Positions 34,675 to 44,063 of a stretch of DNA of 64,000 bases are shown here, one piece after another (positions within the stretch are counted from its first letter, which is position 1; every line of letters starts with the position of its first letter). The notes beneath the pieces were generated by a model. It saw nothing but the letters and a program-made list of their open reading frames with translations. It was not told the DNA's origin and did no database searches. Both the position numbers and the translations under genes were made by a program. Where the stretch lies: assembly GCA_966210515.1 (NCBI GenBank), contig CBIHLM010000016.1:1-64000 (forward strand). The letters run 5' to 3'. The DNA comes from Paradesertivirga sp966210515. Its GTDB lineage: Bacteria; Bacteroidota; Bacteroidia; Sphingobacteriales; Sphingobacteriaceae.

Positions 34675-35904
34675 ATGGATTATCAGGTTTTTACCCTGCC
34701 TAACGGCATACGCCTTTTACATAAACCCACAACTTCTCTACTATCGCACTCCTGCATCATTATAAATGCCGGCTCGCGGGATGAGAAGCATGGAAAAGAC
34801 GGCCTTGCTCATTTTATCGAGCACTTATTATTTAAAAGAACCGCAAAGCGAAGCACAACGCAGATTCTGAACCGTCTTGAACTTGTAGGAGGCGATTTAA
34901 ACGCCTACACCACCAAGGAGTACACTTGCCTGCATGCTTCGTTTTTAAATCCGTACCTCGAAAGAGCTTTGGAACTTTTCCAAGATCTGGTTTTTCACTC
35001 TGTGTTTCCTGAGGAGGAACTCGAAAAAGAGAGAAGCGTAATTCTTGATGAAATCGCGTCTTACCAGGATCAGCCCGAAGAAGCTATCCAAGACGACTTT
35101 GAAGATATTCTGTTCGCGGGCCATTCTTTAGGGAGAAATATCCTGGGCACAAATGATACCGTTAAAGCGTTGGAACGTCCCGATATTCTGGATTTTTTAA
35201 ATAATAACTACAACACCCACGAAATCGTGATTGGCGTTCTGGGAAACTATGATTTCAAAAAGCTCTGCAAAGTTTTTACAAAGACTTATTCAGACATTCC
35301 CGAAAGGAAAATAAATTTAAGCCGAGATCCTTTCAAAGGCAATAAACCTTCAGAAAGCAGAATTGAAAAATCAATCGGCCAGACACATTGCGTAATTGGC
35401 AATAAAGCTTATTCCATTCATCACGAATACAAAACTGGTTTGATGTTACTCAACAATCTTTTGGGCGGAACAGGCATGAGTTCAAGGCTGAATATGCAGA
35501 TCCGGGAGAAATATGGGATAGCGTATACGATCGAGTCGAACTATACCGGCTTCAGCGATACCGGCATTTTTTCCATTTATTTTGGAACAGATGCGGAAAA
35601 ATCAAAGAGAGCATTATCACTTGTTCACAAGGAACTGAAAAAACTTCGGGAAAACAAATTATCACCAATCGCCCTGCGTCAGGCCAAGCAAAAATTCACA
35701 GGTTTGATTGCCCTGGGAGAAGAAAACAGGATTGGTTTAATAATTTCGATGACCAAAAGCTTAACCGATTATGGAAAGGCGGATACACTTGAGGAGATGT
35801 ATGCCAAAGTAAATGCAGTCACCGCAGAACAGGTGCTTGAAATTGCGAATGAGATTTTCGAACCTGCACAGCTTACATCGTTGGTGTTCGAACCGTCAGA
35901 ATAG
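34675..35904 (+). CDS. M16 family zinc peptidase
   Basis: A protein of about 410 aa from ATG 34675. The inverted zinc motif HFIEH is at 46-50, with the third ligand Glu in the ERSVILDEI segment about 75 residues later. Further conserved parts are GGDLNAYTTKEYT and a C-terminal R-Y-like segment (REKYGIAYTIESN). Single-chain bacterial M16 enzymes of this size act as processing peptidases, often as dimers. No signal peptide, so it is cytoplasmic. It lies upstream of def, same direction. Confidence 0.93.
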   Translation: MDYQVFTLPNGIRLLHKPTTSLLSHSCIIINAGSRDEKHGKDGLAHFIEHLLFKRTAKRSTTQILNRLELVGGDLNAYTTKEYTCLHASFLNPYLERALELFQDLVFHSVFPEEELEKERSVILDEIASYQDQPEEAIQDDFEDILFAGHSLGRNILGTNDTVKALERPDILDFLNNNYNTHEIVIGVLGNYDFKKLCKVFTKTYSDIPERKINLSRDPFKGNKPSESRIEKSIGQTHCVIGNKAYSIHHEYKTGLMLLNNLLGGTGMSSRLNMQIREKYGIAYTIESNYTGFSDTGIFSIYFGTDAEKSKRALSLVHKELKKLRENKLSPIALRQAKQKFTGLIALGEENRIGLIISMTKSLTDYGKADTLEEMYAKVNAVTAEQVLEIANEIFEPAQLTSLVFEPSE

Positions 35905-35960
35905 CGTTTAAATCGATTGGAGATATTCCTAATCCCCCCTTATTTATTTATTTTTGCACA

Positions 35961-36524
35961 ATGAAGTTACCGATTATAGCATACGGAGATCCGGTTTTAA
36001 GAAAAAAGGCAGTAGATATTACGCAAGACTATCCTAACCTGTCCGGCCTGATTGAAAACATGTTCGACACGATGTATAATGCAAGCGGCGTAGGAATTGC
36101 TGCGCCCCAAATCGGTCTTTCTATTCGTCTTTTTGTAATCGACTTAAGCGACAAAGATGAGCCTGAACTTAAAGATTTCAAAAAGGTATTTATCAACGCG
36201 CAAATTCTAAATGAAGAGGGAGAGAAATGGAACTTTAATGAAGGATGTTTAAGTATTCCTGATATCAGGGAAGACATTAGCCGGAATCAAAAAGTAACTA
36301 TTTCTTATTTCGACGAAAACTGGAATCAGCATACAGAAACTTTTTCAGGCTTTAAAGCACGTGTTATCCAACACGAATACGACCACATTGAAGGAAAACT
36401 ATTTACTGATAAATTGAGCCCGCTTAGACGAGCGATGTTAAAAAGCAAACTTGATTCAATATCGAGGGGTGCTGTTAAAGTAGATTATAGAATGAAGTTT
36501 CCCGCCGCCTCTAAAAAGCGCTAA
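35961..36524 (+). CDS. def: Peptide deformylase
   Basis: A 187-aa protein with all three metal-site motifs: GVGIAAPQIG, EGCLSIPDI (metal Cys) and QHEYDHIEG (HExxH-type). It removes the formyl group from nascent N-terminal Met. It ends with a 4-bp CTAA overlap with the convergent gene at 36521. Confidence 0.96.
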   Translation: MKLPIIAYGDPVLRKKAVDITQDYPNLSGLIENMFDTMYNASGVGIAAPQIGLSIRLFVIDLSDKDEPELKDFKKVFINAQILNEEGEKWNFNEGCLSIPDIREDISRNQKVTISYFDENWNQHTETFSGFKARVIQHEYDHIEGKLFTDKLSPLRRAMLKSKLDSISRGAVKVDYRMKFPAASKKR

Positions 36525-37159
36525 TTGTCGTTGGCTCTGCTTTTATCGCCCTGCATTATCTGCTGAATTAACGCTCCCCATGCAAACGGATTTAAGAGAG
36601 GATTAGCCCCACGTTGGTTCATGTTTTTATTGCTTAAGGCGATATGGTTGTTCTGAAAATTCAGATTGTTCATCTCGGTTCCATCACGAGGGAGAGACCG
36701 GGCCATTGCCATTAAAGAAGTCCGGGTTACGTTCTTTCTTGCGATTTCCAGATCATCATCTGCAAATTTCATTGCCATGAAATCGCGGTTAAAATCGTCT
36801 ATACTTGCCCAGGGAAGCACACGAACGGTAGGTAAATTAACTACTTCTGCCTTTAGCTTTATGATAACTGTATATTTCTTATCAGGTACGTTAGCAGGAA
36901 TAACCAAGGCCTCTCTTCGGTATCCAATTGCGCTGAAAACTATCGTGTCTCCCTCATGAGCCACAAATGAAAAATAACCCTGATGGTTGGCAGAAAACAC
37001 TTTACCTCTGTCAGATCTGTTGGTTATGGAAACATATGGAACAACAACATTAGAATCAACATGGTAAATTAGTCCCGAAAATTGAACAATAGACTTTTCC
37101 TGGGCTTGAGAAAACCCAAATGCAAAGCATAAAATTAATATGGCGAGCAAGTGCTTCAT
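36521..37159 (-). CDS. Exported carboxypeptidase-regulatory-like domain protein
   Basis: A 212-aa protein with a signal peptide (about 1-19, ending GFSQA). Residues about 25-110 form a CarboxypepD_reg-like beta-sandwich (FSGLIYHVDSNVVVPYVSIT...GYFSFVAHEGDTIVFSAIGY). The C-terminal half is polar with Asn/Met-rich segments and no known motif. Proteins like this are common in the Bacteroidota periplasm; function unknown. It converges on def. Confidence 0.75.
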   Translation of the reverse strand: MKHLLAILILCFAFGFSQAQEKSIVQFSGLIYHVDSNVVVPYVSITNRSDRGKVFSANHQGYFSFVAHEGDTIVFSAIGYRREALVIPANVPDKKYTVIIKLKAEVVNLPTVRVLPWASIDDFNRDFMAMKFADDDLEIARKNVTRTSLMAMARSLPRDGTEMNNLNFQNNHIALSNKNMNQRGANPLLNPFAWGALIQQIMQGDKSRANDN

Positions 37160-37250
37160 CAGTGTAAACCTAACAAAAATTGTGCAAGACTAATGTTAAA
37201 ATCTGTTAAGAAACGCACCGTCTCAATCTTCATAAAGGAAATATTACAAA

Positions 37251-37284
37251 AAAAGCGATCCGTTTATACAACGCAATCGCTTTT
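37251..37284 (-). terminator. Terminator of the mrp-nifU-like operon
   Basis: A 9-bp stem AAAAGCGAT / ATCGCTTTT; on the minus strand it is followed by seven T. It lies 19 bp after the nifU-like stop. Confidence 0.85.
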
Positions 37285-37302
37285 AAAATATCGAATATTC
37301 TG

Positions 37303-37581
37303 TTAATTTAATGTCTGCGGCATTACTGCATTGGGATCATCCATATCTGTAAGATTAACAGCCTCAACCGATTGTATCTCTGGTACAGCTTTTTTTATTG
37401 CCTGTTCAATACCTGCTTTAAGCGTCATGATACTCATTGGACAGGATCCGCAAGCACCAAGCAACTTTAGCTTAACTATATTATCTGATGTTATTTCTTC
37501 TACAGACACATTGCCTCCATCTGCCTCTAAATAAGGACGGATAGTATCCAGAGCACTTTCCACTTTTTGCAACAAATCCAT
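37303..37581 (-). CDS. NifU C-terminal-domain Fe-S protein
   Basis: A 92-aa protein: a complete NifU_C domain (TIRPYLEADGGNVSVEEI, VKLKLLGACGSCPMSIMTLK) with the CxxC cluster ligands at CGSC. It carries or delivers Fe-S clusters. It lies 44 bp downstream of the Mrp gene in the same operon, a pairing that suggests a shared Fe-S assembly role. Confidence 0.93.
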   Translation of the reverse strand: MDLLQKVESALDTIRPYLEADGGNVSVEEITSDNIVKLKLLGACGSCPMSIMTLKAGIEQAIKKAVPEIQSVEAVNLTDMDDPNAVMPQTLN

Positions 37582-37625
37582 TATAAATCTTTTTTTATAA
37601 AAATACTAAAATTTATTCTTTTAAC

Positions 37626-38696
37626 CTACTGCGCCGGCATTTTGGCATTCGCTATCGATACTTGCTGCGCAACTCTTTCGGCGATGTCTAAAAATGCAAC
37701 CGACATAGGGTTGTTTTCGTTCAGAATTACAGGACTTCCCGCGTCTCCGGCATCGCTAATGCTTTGCACTAATGGAATCTCACCTAAAAACGCTGTATTA
37801 TACATTCCAGCCAGTTTTCTTCCGCCGCCTTCACCAAAAATATAATATTTATTGTCAGGAAGTTCTGCAGGCGTGAAATACGACATATTCTCTATGATAC
37901 CCAAAATCGGAACATTAATCGAGTCCATCAAAAACATGCCAATACCTTTTTTAGCATCAGCCAGCGCTACATTTTGCGGCGTTGTAACAATAACGGCCCC
38001 AGCTACAGGATAATTTTGCGTCAAGGTAATATGAATGTCGCCGGTGCCGGGAGGAAGATCGACAACCAGATAATCCAGTTCGCCCCAATCTGCATCGTTA
38101 AATAGCTGCTTAACGGCATTGGATGCCATGGGACCTCTCCATGGAATGGGTTGATTCGGATCTGTGAAAAATCCGATGGACAGAAGTTTAATCCCAAACT
38201 TTTCTATCGGATCTATACGGGTTTTCCCATCTGCAGTTTGAGTGGCATTTGGCTTTTCTGTTTCCAATCCAAACATAATTGGAATAGATGGGCCATAAAT
38301 GTCCGCATCGATCAAGCCTACTTTTGCGCCACGTTTAGCTAATCCAATAGCCAAATTTGCAGAGACCGTAGATTTTCCTACTCCACCCTTACCAGATGCC
38401 ACAACAATTATATTTCTGATATTGCTGAGAGGCTGGTTCTTTTGTGTTGTTACCCGCGAAGTCATCTTCACATCAACCACTACATCCTTGCTTATGAAAT
38501 GAGCAATTGCATTACGGCATGCATTTTCGATTAATGCCTTTAATGGACATGCCGGGGTGGTTAAAACCACCGAAAAGGTGAGATTATTTCCTTCTATAAT
38601 TATATCTTCAATCATGTTCAGCGTAACAAGATCTTTTTTAAGATCCGGCTCTTCCACATGACTTAGCGCTTTTAATACTTGCTCTTTAGTTATCAT
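37626..38696 (-). CDS. mrp: Mrp/ApbC Fe-S cluster carrier ATPase
   Basis: A 356-aa protein with an N-terminal MIP18/DUF59 domain (residues 1-80, with the conserved Cys50 in PACPLK) and a deviant Walker P-loop GKGGVGKST at 102-110. Family segments DADIYGPSIP, GPMASNAVKQL and DLPPGTGD follow. The CxxC cluster-binding pair near the C-terminus, common in Mrp, is not evident here (only FTPAELPDN after ENMSYF), so cluster binding may differ. A -7-like TAAATTTG lies upstream at 38714-38721. Confidence 0.92.
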   Translation of the reverse strand: MITKEQVLKALSHVEEPDLKKDLVTLNMIEDIIIEGNNLTFSVVLTTPACPLKALIENACRNAIAHFISKDVVVDVKMTSRVTTQKNQPLSNIRNIIVVASGKGGVGKSTVSANLAIGLAKRGAKVGLIDADIYGPSIPIMFGLETEKPNATQTADGKTRIDPIEKFGIKLLSIGFFTDPNQPIPWRGPMASNAVKQLFNDADWGELDYLVVDLPPGTGDIHITLTQNYPVAGAVIVTTPQNVALADAKKGIGMFLMDSINVPILGIIENMSYFTPAELPDNKYYIFGEGGGRKLAGMYNTAFLGEIPLVQSISDAGDAGSPVILNENNPMSVAFLDIAERVAQQVSIANAKMPAQ

Positions 38697-38844
38697 CTAT
38701 CAACTATAAGCCGCAAATTTATGAAACCTATTACTATTATGCTTGTTTGCCTAATGAATTTACAGATATTTACACTCTGGAAATAAAACTCGCCATAAAT
38801 CGTTTTTTTATACTATTCAATGAATTTCAAAGTCTTGTGCATAC

Positions 38845-40977
38845 ATGCGTAAACGTATTCCTTCCAAGTATATAAAAATTGCTGTTATTTCTCTCTCGGT
38901 ACTCCTGGCAGTATTTTTAGTAGGGGTAGCTATCGCCTACTCGAAACGGGAAGCCATTTTGCAAGCTGTAATTACAAAAGCAGTTAATAAAGCTAAAAGA
39001 GATTATAATCTTAATTTAAAAATAAGCGATCCACATTTTCAGGGTCTGACATCTGTAGCATTTTCAAGCGTTTCTGTCGTGCCCGAGAATAGGGACAGCC
39101 TCATTTATATCAATGATATACTAATTGGTGTCAAACTATTACCGCTTATTTCAGGCGATTTCAAAATAAGCCGCCTAAAAATTAAAAGCGGAAAAGTAAA
39201 CCTAGTAAAACGCGACAGCATAAGCAATTACGACTTCCTGTTTAAGAGAAAAAATCGCGACACCACTAAAACAACAAAGGCGGATTTGGCAGAAATAGCA
39301 AACAACCTGCTTAACCAGGTTTTGTATAAGATCCCGGACGAGATGCAGGTTACGGACTTTGATGTTGCGATAACTCACAATGCGAACAAACTAAGGTTTT
39401 ATACATCCTCTGCAACGATAAATGACGGGCAATTAAAATCGAATATTTTATTAAATGATAATGAAGCTGTCTGGCATGTGGACGGAACGGTAGAGCCAGG
39501 AAAAAAACAACTCTCATTCAAATTATATGCTGAAAACCGAAAGGTAGAACTTGCACTATTGGAAAAAGAATATGGTCTGAAACTTAACTTCGATACCGTT
39601 TATACTGAGTTAAAAAAGGCGGCGAAGCAGGGCGACAAATTTCGCATTTACGGCTCATGGGCAATTAAAAACCTTTTAATTAATCATCCTAAAATTGCAG
39701 CGAACAATATAATTGTGCCAAGCGGGGCGATTGATGCAGACGTTGTAATCGGTGAGAATTTCGTAGCGCTGGACAGTACATCCGTTATCTATTTAAAAAA
39801 TGTAAAGGCGAATCCTTATTTAAAGTATACCAACTCTCCAAAGAAAACCTATTCTTTAAAATTGAAAACCGAGCAATTAAATGCTCAACAACTTTTTGAT
39901 TCGTTTCCGGTCGGCTTATTCGAATCTCTGGACGGAATTAAAGTTGCTGGAAAACTTCAATACAATCTTGACTTTTTCCTTGATTCTAAAAACCCTGATA
40001 GTGTTCGTATACACTCTTCTTTGCAAAAAAGCGGCGACTTTAAAATCCTGAAATGGGGAAAAACCAATTTGCAAAAGATAAACAGCAGCTTTGTTTATAC
40101 TCCTTATGAATACGGAAAACCCATGAGGGATATTATTATTGGCCCACAAAATCCCGACTATGTCCCTATAAATCAAATAACACCGAGTCTTCGAAATGCG
40201 ATCTTAACCGCAGAGGATCCTTCGTTTTACTCACATAATGGTTTTGTAGCAACCGCATTTCAACGTTCTATTGCTACCAATTTCAAAGAAAAAGCGTTCA
40301 AACGAGGTGGAAGTACAATTTCAATGCAACTGGTAAAAAATGTTTTCCTGAGCCGTCAGAAAACCATGGCCCGGAAAGTTGAGGAAATACTGCTGGTTTG
40401 GATGATTGAAAACAATCGGCTTTCATCCAAACAACGAATGTTCGAAGTCTATTTAAACCTTATAGAATGGGGTAATAACGTATACGGTATTGGCGAAGCT
40501 GCAAGATATTATTTCGGCAAACATCCTTCTGACCTCAGCTTAGGCGAGAGTATTTTTCTTGCTAATATCGTTCCCCGTCCCAAAAAAGGTTTATACTTCT
40601 TTGAAGCTGATGGAAGTCTGAGTTATTCATTAAGAGGATATTTCAAATTGATTGGTGGTTTAATGGCAAGACGCGGGTATACCAGCAGAGACACAAACGC
40701 CTACGGTTTCTATGGTGTTATGTTAAAAGAGAGTTTGCGTCGTAAAGTTGACCCTGTTGATTCTGTTATAGTCGACTCTCTGTACGAGGAAGATAGTGAA
40801 CAAACCGGTGGTGGCTTTTTCAAAAACATTTTTAGAAGAAATCCGGATTCAACCCGCATAGAGCAAAAGGGAAATAAACTGATCTCCAGAGATACAATTA
40901 TCACTCCTGCAGAACTCCGCCAGCAAAGACGCGAACAAAGACGGAAAGAACGCGAACAAAAAAAGAACGGCGCATAA
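38845..40977 (+). CDS. Monofunctional peptidoglycan transglycosylase (GT51) with AsmA-like N-region
   Basis: A 710-aa protein. One N-terminal membrane helix (about 10-30) leads to some 400 residues of AsmA/DUF-like periplasmic beta structure (for example ISGDFKISRLKIKSGKVNLV). The GT51 domain starts near 440 with the catalytic AEDPSFYSHNG (E457), GGSTISMQLVKN and the second-Glu region KVEEILLVWMIE, ending before a charged tail. No transpeptidase domain follows, so it can polymerise glycan but not cross-link. AsmA-GT51 fusions are typical of Bacteroidota. Confidence 0.88.
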   Translation: MRKRIPSKYIKIAVISLSVLLAVFLVGVAIAYSKREAILQAVITKAVNKAKRDYNLNLKISDPHFQGLTSVAFSSVSVVPENRDSLIYINDILIGVKLLPLISGDFKISRLKIKSGKVNLVKRDSISNYDFLFKRKNRDTTKTTKADLAEIANNLLNQVLYKIPDEMQVTDFDVAITHNANKLRFYTSSATINDGQLKSNILLNDNEAVWHVDGTVEPGKKQLSFKLYAENRKVELALLEKEYGLKLNFDTVYTELKKAAKQGDKFRIYGSWAIKNLLINHPKIAANNIIVPSGAIDADVVIGENFVALDSTSVIYLKNVKANPYLKYTNSPKKTYSLKLKTEQLNAQQLFDSFPVGLFESLDGIKVAGKLQYNLDFFLDSKNPDSVRIHSSLQKSGDFKILKWGKTNLQKINSSFVYTPYEYGKPMRDIIIGPQNPDYVPINQITPSLRNAILTAEDPSFYSHNGFVATAFQRSIATNFKEKAFKRGGSTISMQLVKNVFLSRQKTMARKVEEILLVWMIENNRLSSKQRMFEVYLNLIEWGNNVYGIGEAARYYFGKHPSDLSLGESIFLANIVPRPKKGLYFFEADGSLSYSLRGYFKLIGGLMARRGYTSRDTNAYGFYGVMLKESLRRKVDPVDSVIVDSLYEEDSEQTGGGFFKNIFRRNPDSTRIEQKGNKLISRDTIITPAELRQQRREQRRKEREQKKNGA

Positions 40978-41026
40978 TTTTTTCTATCTTCGGAATCATT
41001 AATAGTGATTGCCCAAATTTTTTCAG

Positions 41027-41581
41027 ATGAAAATTGAGATAGAAGATAAAGAATTCGACCTGCTTTTGGAGTATGACCAAATAGAGAAAAGAACAAGATT
41101 TTTGGGCATTCAACTTAATGTAGATTATGAAACCCGCGTACCGGTATTTTTAGGAGTGTTAAACGGCAGCTTTATCTTCATGGCCGATTTAATGAAACAA
41201 ATAAATATCTCTTCGGAAGTCAGCTTTGTTAAGGTATCCTCTTATAATGGAGCAGATACAAGTTCGGGTATAGTTAAAGAGGTTATTGGCCTGGATTTAA
41301 ATTTAAAAAACCGTGACGTTATTATCGTTGAAGACATCGTCGACACCGGAATTACCTTAAGTTATCTTTTAGACAAAGTAAAAGAGCAGGAACCGGCCTC
41401 CGTTTCTGTTTGTACCCTTCTATTAAAGCCTAACTCTCTACAAAAGGAAATCGAAGAAATTGAGTATGTAGGATTTGAGATTCAAAATGAATTTGTAGTT
41501 GGCTATGGGTTAGACTATAAGGGCCTGGGACGCAATTTAACCGACATCTATCGTGCAATATCTGCGCCCTCAGAAACCTAG
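41027..41581 (+). CDS. hpt: Hypoxanthine phosphoribosyltransferase
   Basis: A 184-aa protein from ATG 41027; the longer TTG reading adds residues lacking in the family. It has VLNGSFIFMADL, the PRPP loop VIIVEDIVDTGITL and GYGLDYKGLGRNL. It salvages hypoxanthine or guanine with PRPP. Followed at 38 bp by psd. Confidence 0.94.
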   Translation: MKIEIEDKEFDLLLEYDQIEKRTRFLGIQLNVDYETRVPVFLGVLNGSFIFMADLMKQINISSEVSFVKVSSYNGADTSSGIVKEVIGLDLNLKNRDVIIVEDIVDTGITLSYLLDKVKEQEPASVSVCTLLLKPNSLQKEIEEIEYVGFEIQNEFVVGYGLDYKGLGRNLTDIYRAISAPSET

Positions 41582-41619
41582 TTTATATTATTTTTAGCAT
41601 CTTTGAAAAATTTTAAAAA

Positions 41620-42276
41620 ATGACAATCCACAAAGAAGGATATACATCTCTTGCTCTAACTGTTCTGCTTATCTTTATAGCCAATGCCCTTGTTCACTAC
41701 TACAACCCTGACTCTCAACTGATTCGCTGGCTAGTTTATATTCTATCTTTCGCATTTTTCATAATTATTTTACAATTTTTCAGAAGTCCGAGCAGGAATT
41801 GGGCTCAAAATGATAAACATATTATTTGTCCGGCTGACGGCAAAGTTGTTGTAATTGAAGAAACCGAAGAAACTGAATATTTTAAGGATAAACGTATACA
41901 GGTTTCTATTTTTATGTCGCCTATTAATGTACATGTAAATAGAAATCCCATTTCTGGGATTGTGAAATTCGTTAAATATCACAAAGGTAAATACCTGGTA
42001 GCTTGGGACCCCAAATCATCAACAGATAATGAACGCACTACAATTGTAATCGAAAGTAAATCTGGAGTACCTGTACTATTCAGGCAGATAGCCGGTGCAC
42101 TTGCCCGCAGAATAGTATGGTACGTTAAGGAAGGTGATGAAGTTAAACAGGGGGACCAGTTCGGATTCATAAAATTTGGCTCACGGGTAGATGTATTTTT
42201 GCCGCTGGGAACTAAAATAAATGTGAAGATAGGCGACACTGTTCAAGGCGGGATTACTGTGCTTGGAGAGTTTTAA
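41620..42276 (+). CDS. psd: Phosphatidylserine decarboxylase proenzyme
   Basis: A 218-aa protein with two N-terminal membrane helices (about 10-27 and 34-52). Short-form (type II/archaeal-like) PSD motifs CPADGKVV, MSPINVHVNRNP and the self-cleavage site FGSRVD (G187-S188), which yields a pyruvoyl group. It makes phosphatidylethanolamine in the inner membrane. The gene for PS synthase is not in the immediate neighbourhood. Confidence 0.95.
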   Translation: MTIHKEGYTSLALTVLLIFIANALVHYYNPDSQLIRWLVYILSFAFFIIILQFFRSPSRNWAQNDKHIICPADGKVVVIEETEETEYFKDKRIQVSIFMSPINVHVNRNPISGIVKFVKYHKGKYLVAWDPKSSTDNERTTIVIESKSGVPVLFRQIAGALARRIVWYVKEGDEVKQGDQFGFIKFGSRVDVFLPLGTKINVKIGDTVQGGITVLGEF

Positions 42277-42291
42277 ATCCAAAATACATAA

Positions 42292-42495
42292 ATGATGAGA
42301 AAGATTTTATTTTTAATGGCAGTTTTTACAATTACTGTCGCCTCTGCTCAGACCAAACCCGCACAAAAGAAAGCTGATGGTAAAGAATGCTGCCAGGGTA
42401 AAAAAGCATGCACGAAAGAGGAAGAATCTAAAGCCAGCCATTGCTCTCCGGACAGTAAAGGCAAGGTGTCTGCGACAGCAAAAAAAACGCAGTAA
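42292..42495 (+). CDS. Small secreted Cys/Lys-rich protein
   Basis: A 67-aa ORF with a clear signal peptide (KILFLMAVFTITVASAQ). The mature part is Lys-rich with four or five Cys (ECCQGKKAC, HCSP) and is probably disordered unless it binds metal. It starts 15 bp after psd and is followed by a strong terminator, so it is probably the last gene of the hpt-psd transcript. No family recognised. Confidence 0.6.
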   Translation: MMRKILFLMAVFTITVASAQTKPAQKKADGKECCQGKKACTKEEESKASHCSPDSKGKVSATAKKTQ

Positions 42496-42573
42496 AAGCG
42501 TAAGCTACACAGAAGTAGTTAAACGGTTAGCCGCGGCTTAAATCAGCCAAACAATTTTTTTATAAACATCCAT

Positions 42574-42609
42574 AAAAAAAGCGCTTGAAAATATTCAGGC
42601 GCTTTTTTT
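42574..42609. terminator. Bidirectional terminator
   Basis: A perfect 11-bp stem AAAAAAAGCGC / GCGCTTTTTTT with a 14-nt loop. T-runs on both strands serve the secreted-protein gene (plus) and rplS (minus). Confidence 0.9.
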
Positions 42610-42636
42610 AATTCGAAGACGAATGTAAAGTTTTTA

Positions 42637-42984
42637 TTAAACTCTTTTAGATTTAATACGGGCAGCCTTACCAGTTAATGCACGTAAGTAGAACAATTTC
42701 GCTCTGCGAACTTTACCGCGATTATTAACTTCAACTTTCTCAATGTTTGGAGAGTTGATTGGAAAAATACGCTCTACTCCTACACCGTTCGACATTTTAC
42801 GTACAGTAAAAGTTTCATTGGCGTTAACACCGTTACGTTGTATAACTACTCCCTGATAAATCTGAATACGCTCTTTATTTCCTTCGCGGATTTTATAGTG
42901 TACACTTACAGTATCGCCAGATTTGAATGCAGGAACTTCTTTTTTTGCAATGGCCTGCTCTTCAACAAATTTTACTAAATCCAT
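42637..42984 (-). CDS. rplS: 50S ribosomal protein L19
   Basis: A 115-aa protein with the L19 segments PAFKSGDTVSVHYKI, IQIYQGVVIQRNG and GVGVERIFPINSPNIEKVEV, and the C-terminal RRAKLFYLRALTGKAARIK. It sits at the 30S-50S interface. In many bacteria it is the last gene after trmD; here three regulator-like genes lie between trmD and rplS. Upstream TAATATTG resembles a -7 element, suggesting its own promoter. Confidence 0.97.
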   Translation of the reverse strand: MDLVKFVEEQAIAKKEVPAFKSGDTVSVHYKIREGNKERIQIYQGVVIQRNGVNANETFTVRKMSNGVGVERIFPINSPNIEKVEVNNRGKVRRAKLFYLRALTGKAARIKSKRV

Positions 42985-43084
42985 GATTTTAAGCTCTTAA
43001 TACGATTTTTATTCCCTAAAAATCGGACTGCAATATTAGGGATTTTATTTTAATAATGAAAGAGCAGTTTTAAAATTTTTCCAA

Positions 43085-43753
43085 TTAATGTTTTTTATTC
43101 GCCGGCATACTGAAATAAAGTTTTAATCCTTCTAGCTCAGAGCTTTCTGACCATAAATTACCGCCATTGATACTAAGAATCTCATAACATGAATTCAAGG
43201 TAGTATTTGCCTTTGTATCGGCGGTTTCAACACTATAGTTTAAACAAATCTGACCCAATTTCTTAAAAAGTGTCGCCCCACTAGCTGTTATAGAAATCAC
43301 AATCCGATTATCCTTTTTAGCAGCGCTTATCTCAATCTCATCATCTCCATCACAACACTCTACGATTAACAATAAAAGCTTGCAAAGAATAAATCCGAAT
43401 AATACCAGATCAATATTAATTCCCTTAAAATCTATTATACTATTTCTAATATTAAGCCCTACTTTTTTAGCACATTTTATAATCTGAATAATTAGATTCA
43501 TCTGAAATCTCAAATTTGATGAGTAACAGGTTTGACCCGAAAATTGATATCCTGCCCAATCGATATCGTCAGAAATTTTTGAGTTCAAATACTTCCTTAA
43601 CTCAATCATCAGACTCAGATAATGTTCCGCTGCAGCCCCTTGCAGCATTCCCAAAGATTCAACCAGGCAGCTGAAGGGACCTTTTAAATCACTCGTCATT
43701 AAATTAAGTAGTTTCGAATTCGTCGACATATCTTCGCTTTTTATTCCTCCCAT
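43085..43753 (-). CDS. Degenerate histidine-kinase-like protein
   Basis: A 222-aa protein (possible start also at 43729, MSTNSK). It looks like a soluble HisKA-HATPase: the H-box region reads LLNLMTSDLKGPFSCL, with Ser where the phospho-His should be, and no clear N-box Asn is seen. The end INGGNLWSESSELEGLKLYF resembles the final G-box and beta strands of the ATPase fold. It is probably a pseudokinase or adaptor. The frame overlaps or follows the 88-aa gene upstream by a few bases, so they are coupled. Family assignment is inferred from motif spacing. Confidence 0.5.
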   Translation of the reverse strand: MGGIKSEDMSTNSKLLNLMTSDLKGPFSCLVESLGMLQGAAAEHYLSLMIELRKYLNSKISDDIDWAGYQFSGQTCYSSNLRFQMNLIIQIIKCAKKVGLNIRNSIIDFKGINIDLVLFGFILCKLLLLIVECCDGDDEIEISAAKKDNRIVISITASGATLFKKLGQICLNYSVETADTKANTTLNSCYEILSINGGNLWSESSELEGLKLYFSMPANKKH

Positions 43754-44007
43754 TCTTCCAATAATTGCTTTAGGGGTTTATATTTAAGCGTGAAGTTTTC
43801 CAGCTTGCCGGCTTCTAAACCGAACATCTTTTCTATCAATACCACCTTTTGATGAGGGATATCCTGCTCATCGTTAATTCGTATGTTTCTATAATTTGAA
43901 AACGTATTAACCGAAACATTCAGGGCTTTAGGTAGTATCTTTATCGCTTTCCGATAATCTTTCATTGGCAATTGAATTAAAAGATCGTTAATACAGTATT
44001 TAAACAT
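43741..44007 (-). CDS. Small putative DNA-binding protein, 88 aa
   Basis: An 88-aa protein with a possible helix-turn-helix near residues 24-45 (ILPKALNVSVNTFSNYRNIR) and a charged C-terminus. It is transcribed away from the XRE-like gene at 44145 and translationally coupled to the pseudokinase at 43085. The intergenic region has a 9-bp inverted repeat. It is likely a repressor or regulator of this module; no family recognised. Confidence 0.5.
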   Translation of the reverse strand: MFKYCINDLLIQLPMKDYRKAIKILPKALNVSVNTFSNYRNIRINDEQDIPHQKVVLIEKMFGLEAGKLENFTLKYKPLKQLLEEWEE

Positions 44008-44032
44008 AATGTCAAAAATTTGTATCTTGTAC

Positions 44033-44063
44033 CAATATTTTGCGATAAAAACATAAAATATTG
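44033..44063. promoter_or_regulatory. Candidate operator between divergent regulators
   Basis: A perfect 9-bp inverted repeat, CAATATTTT / AAAATATTG, with a 13-bp spacer, in the 137-bp gap between two divergent DNA-binding-like genes. A -7-like TAAATTTG for the plus-strand gene is at 44112-44119. Autoregulatory binding site suspected. Confidence 0.4.
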
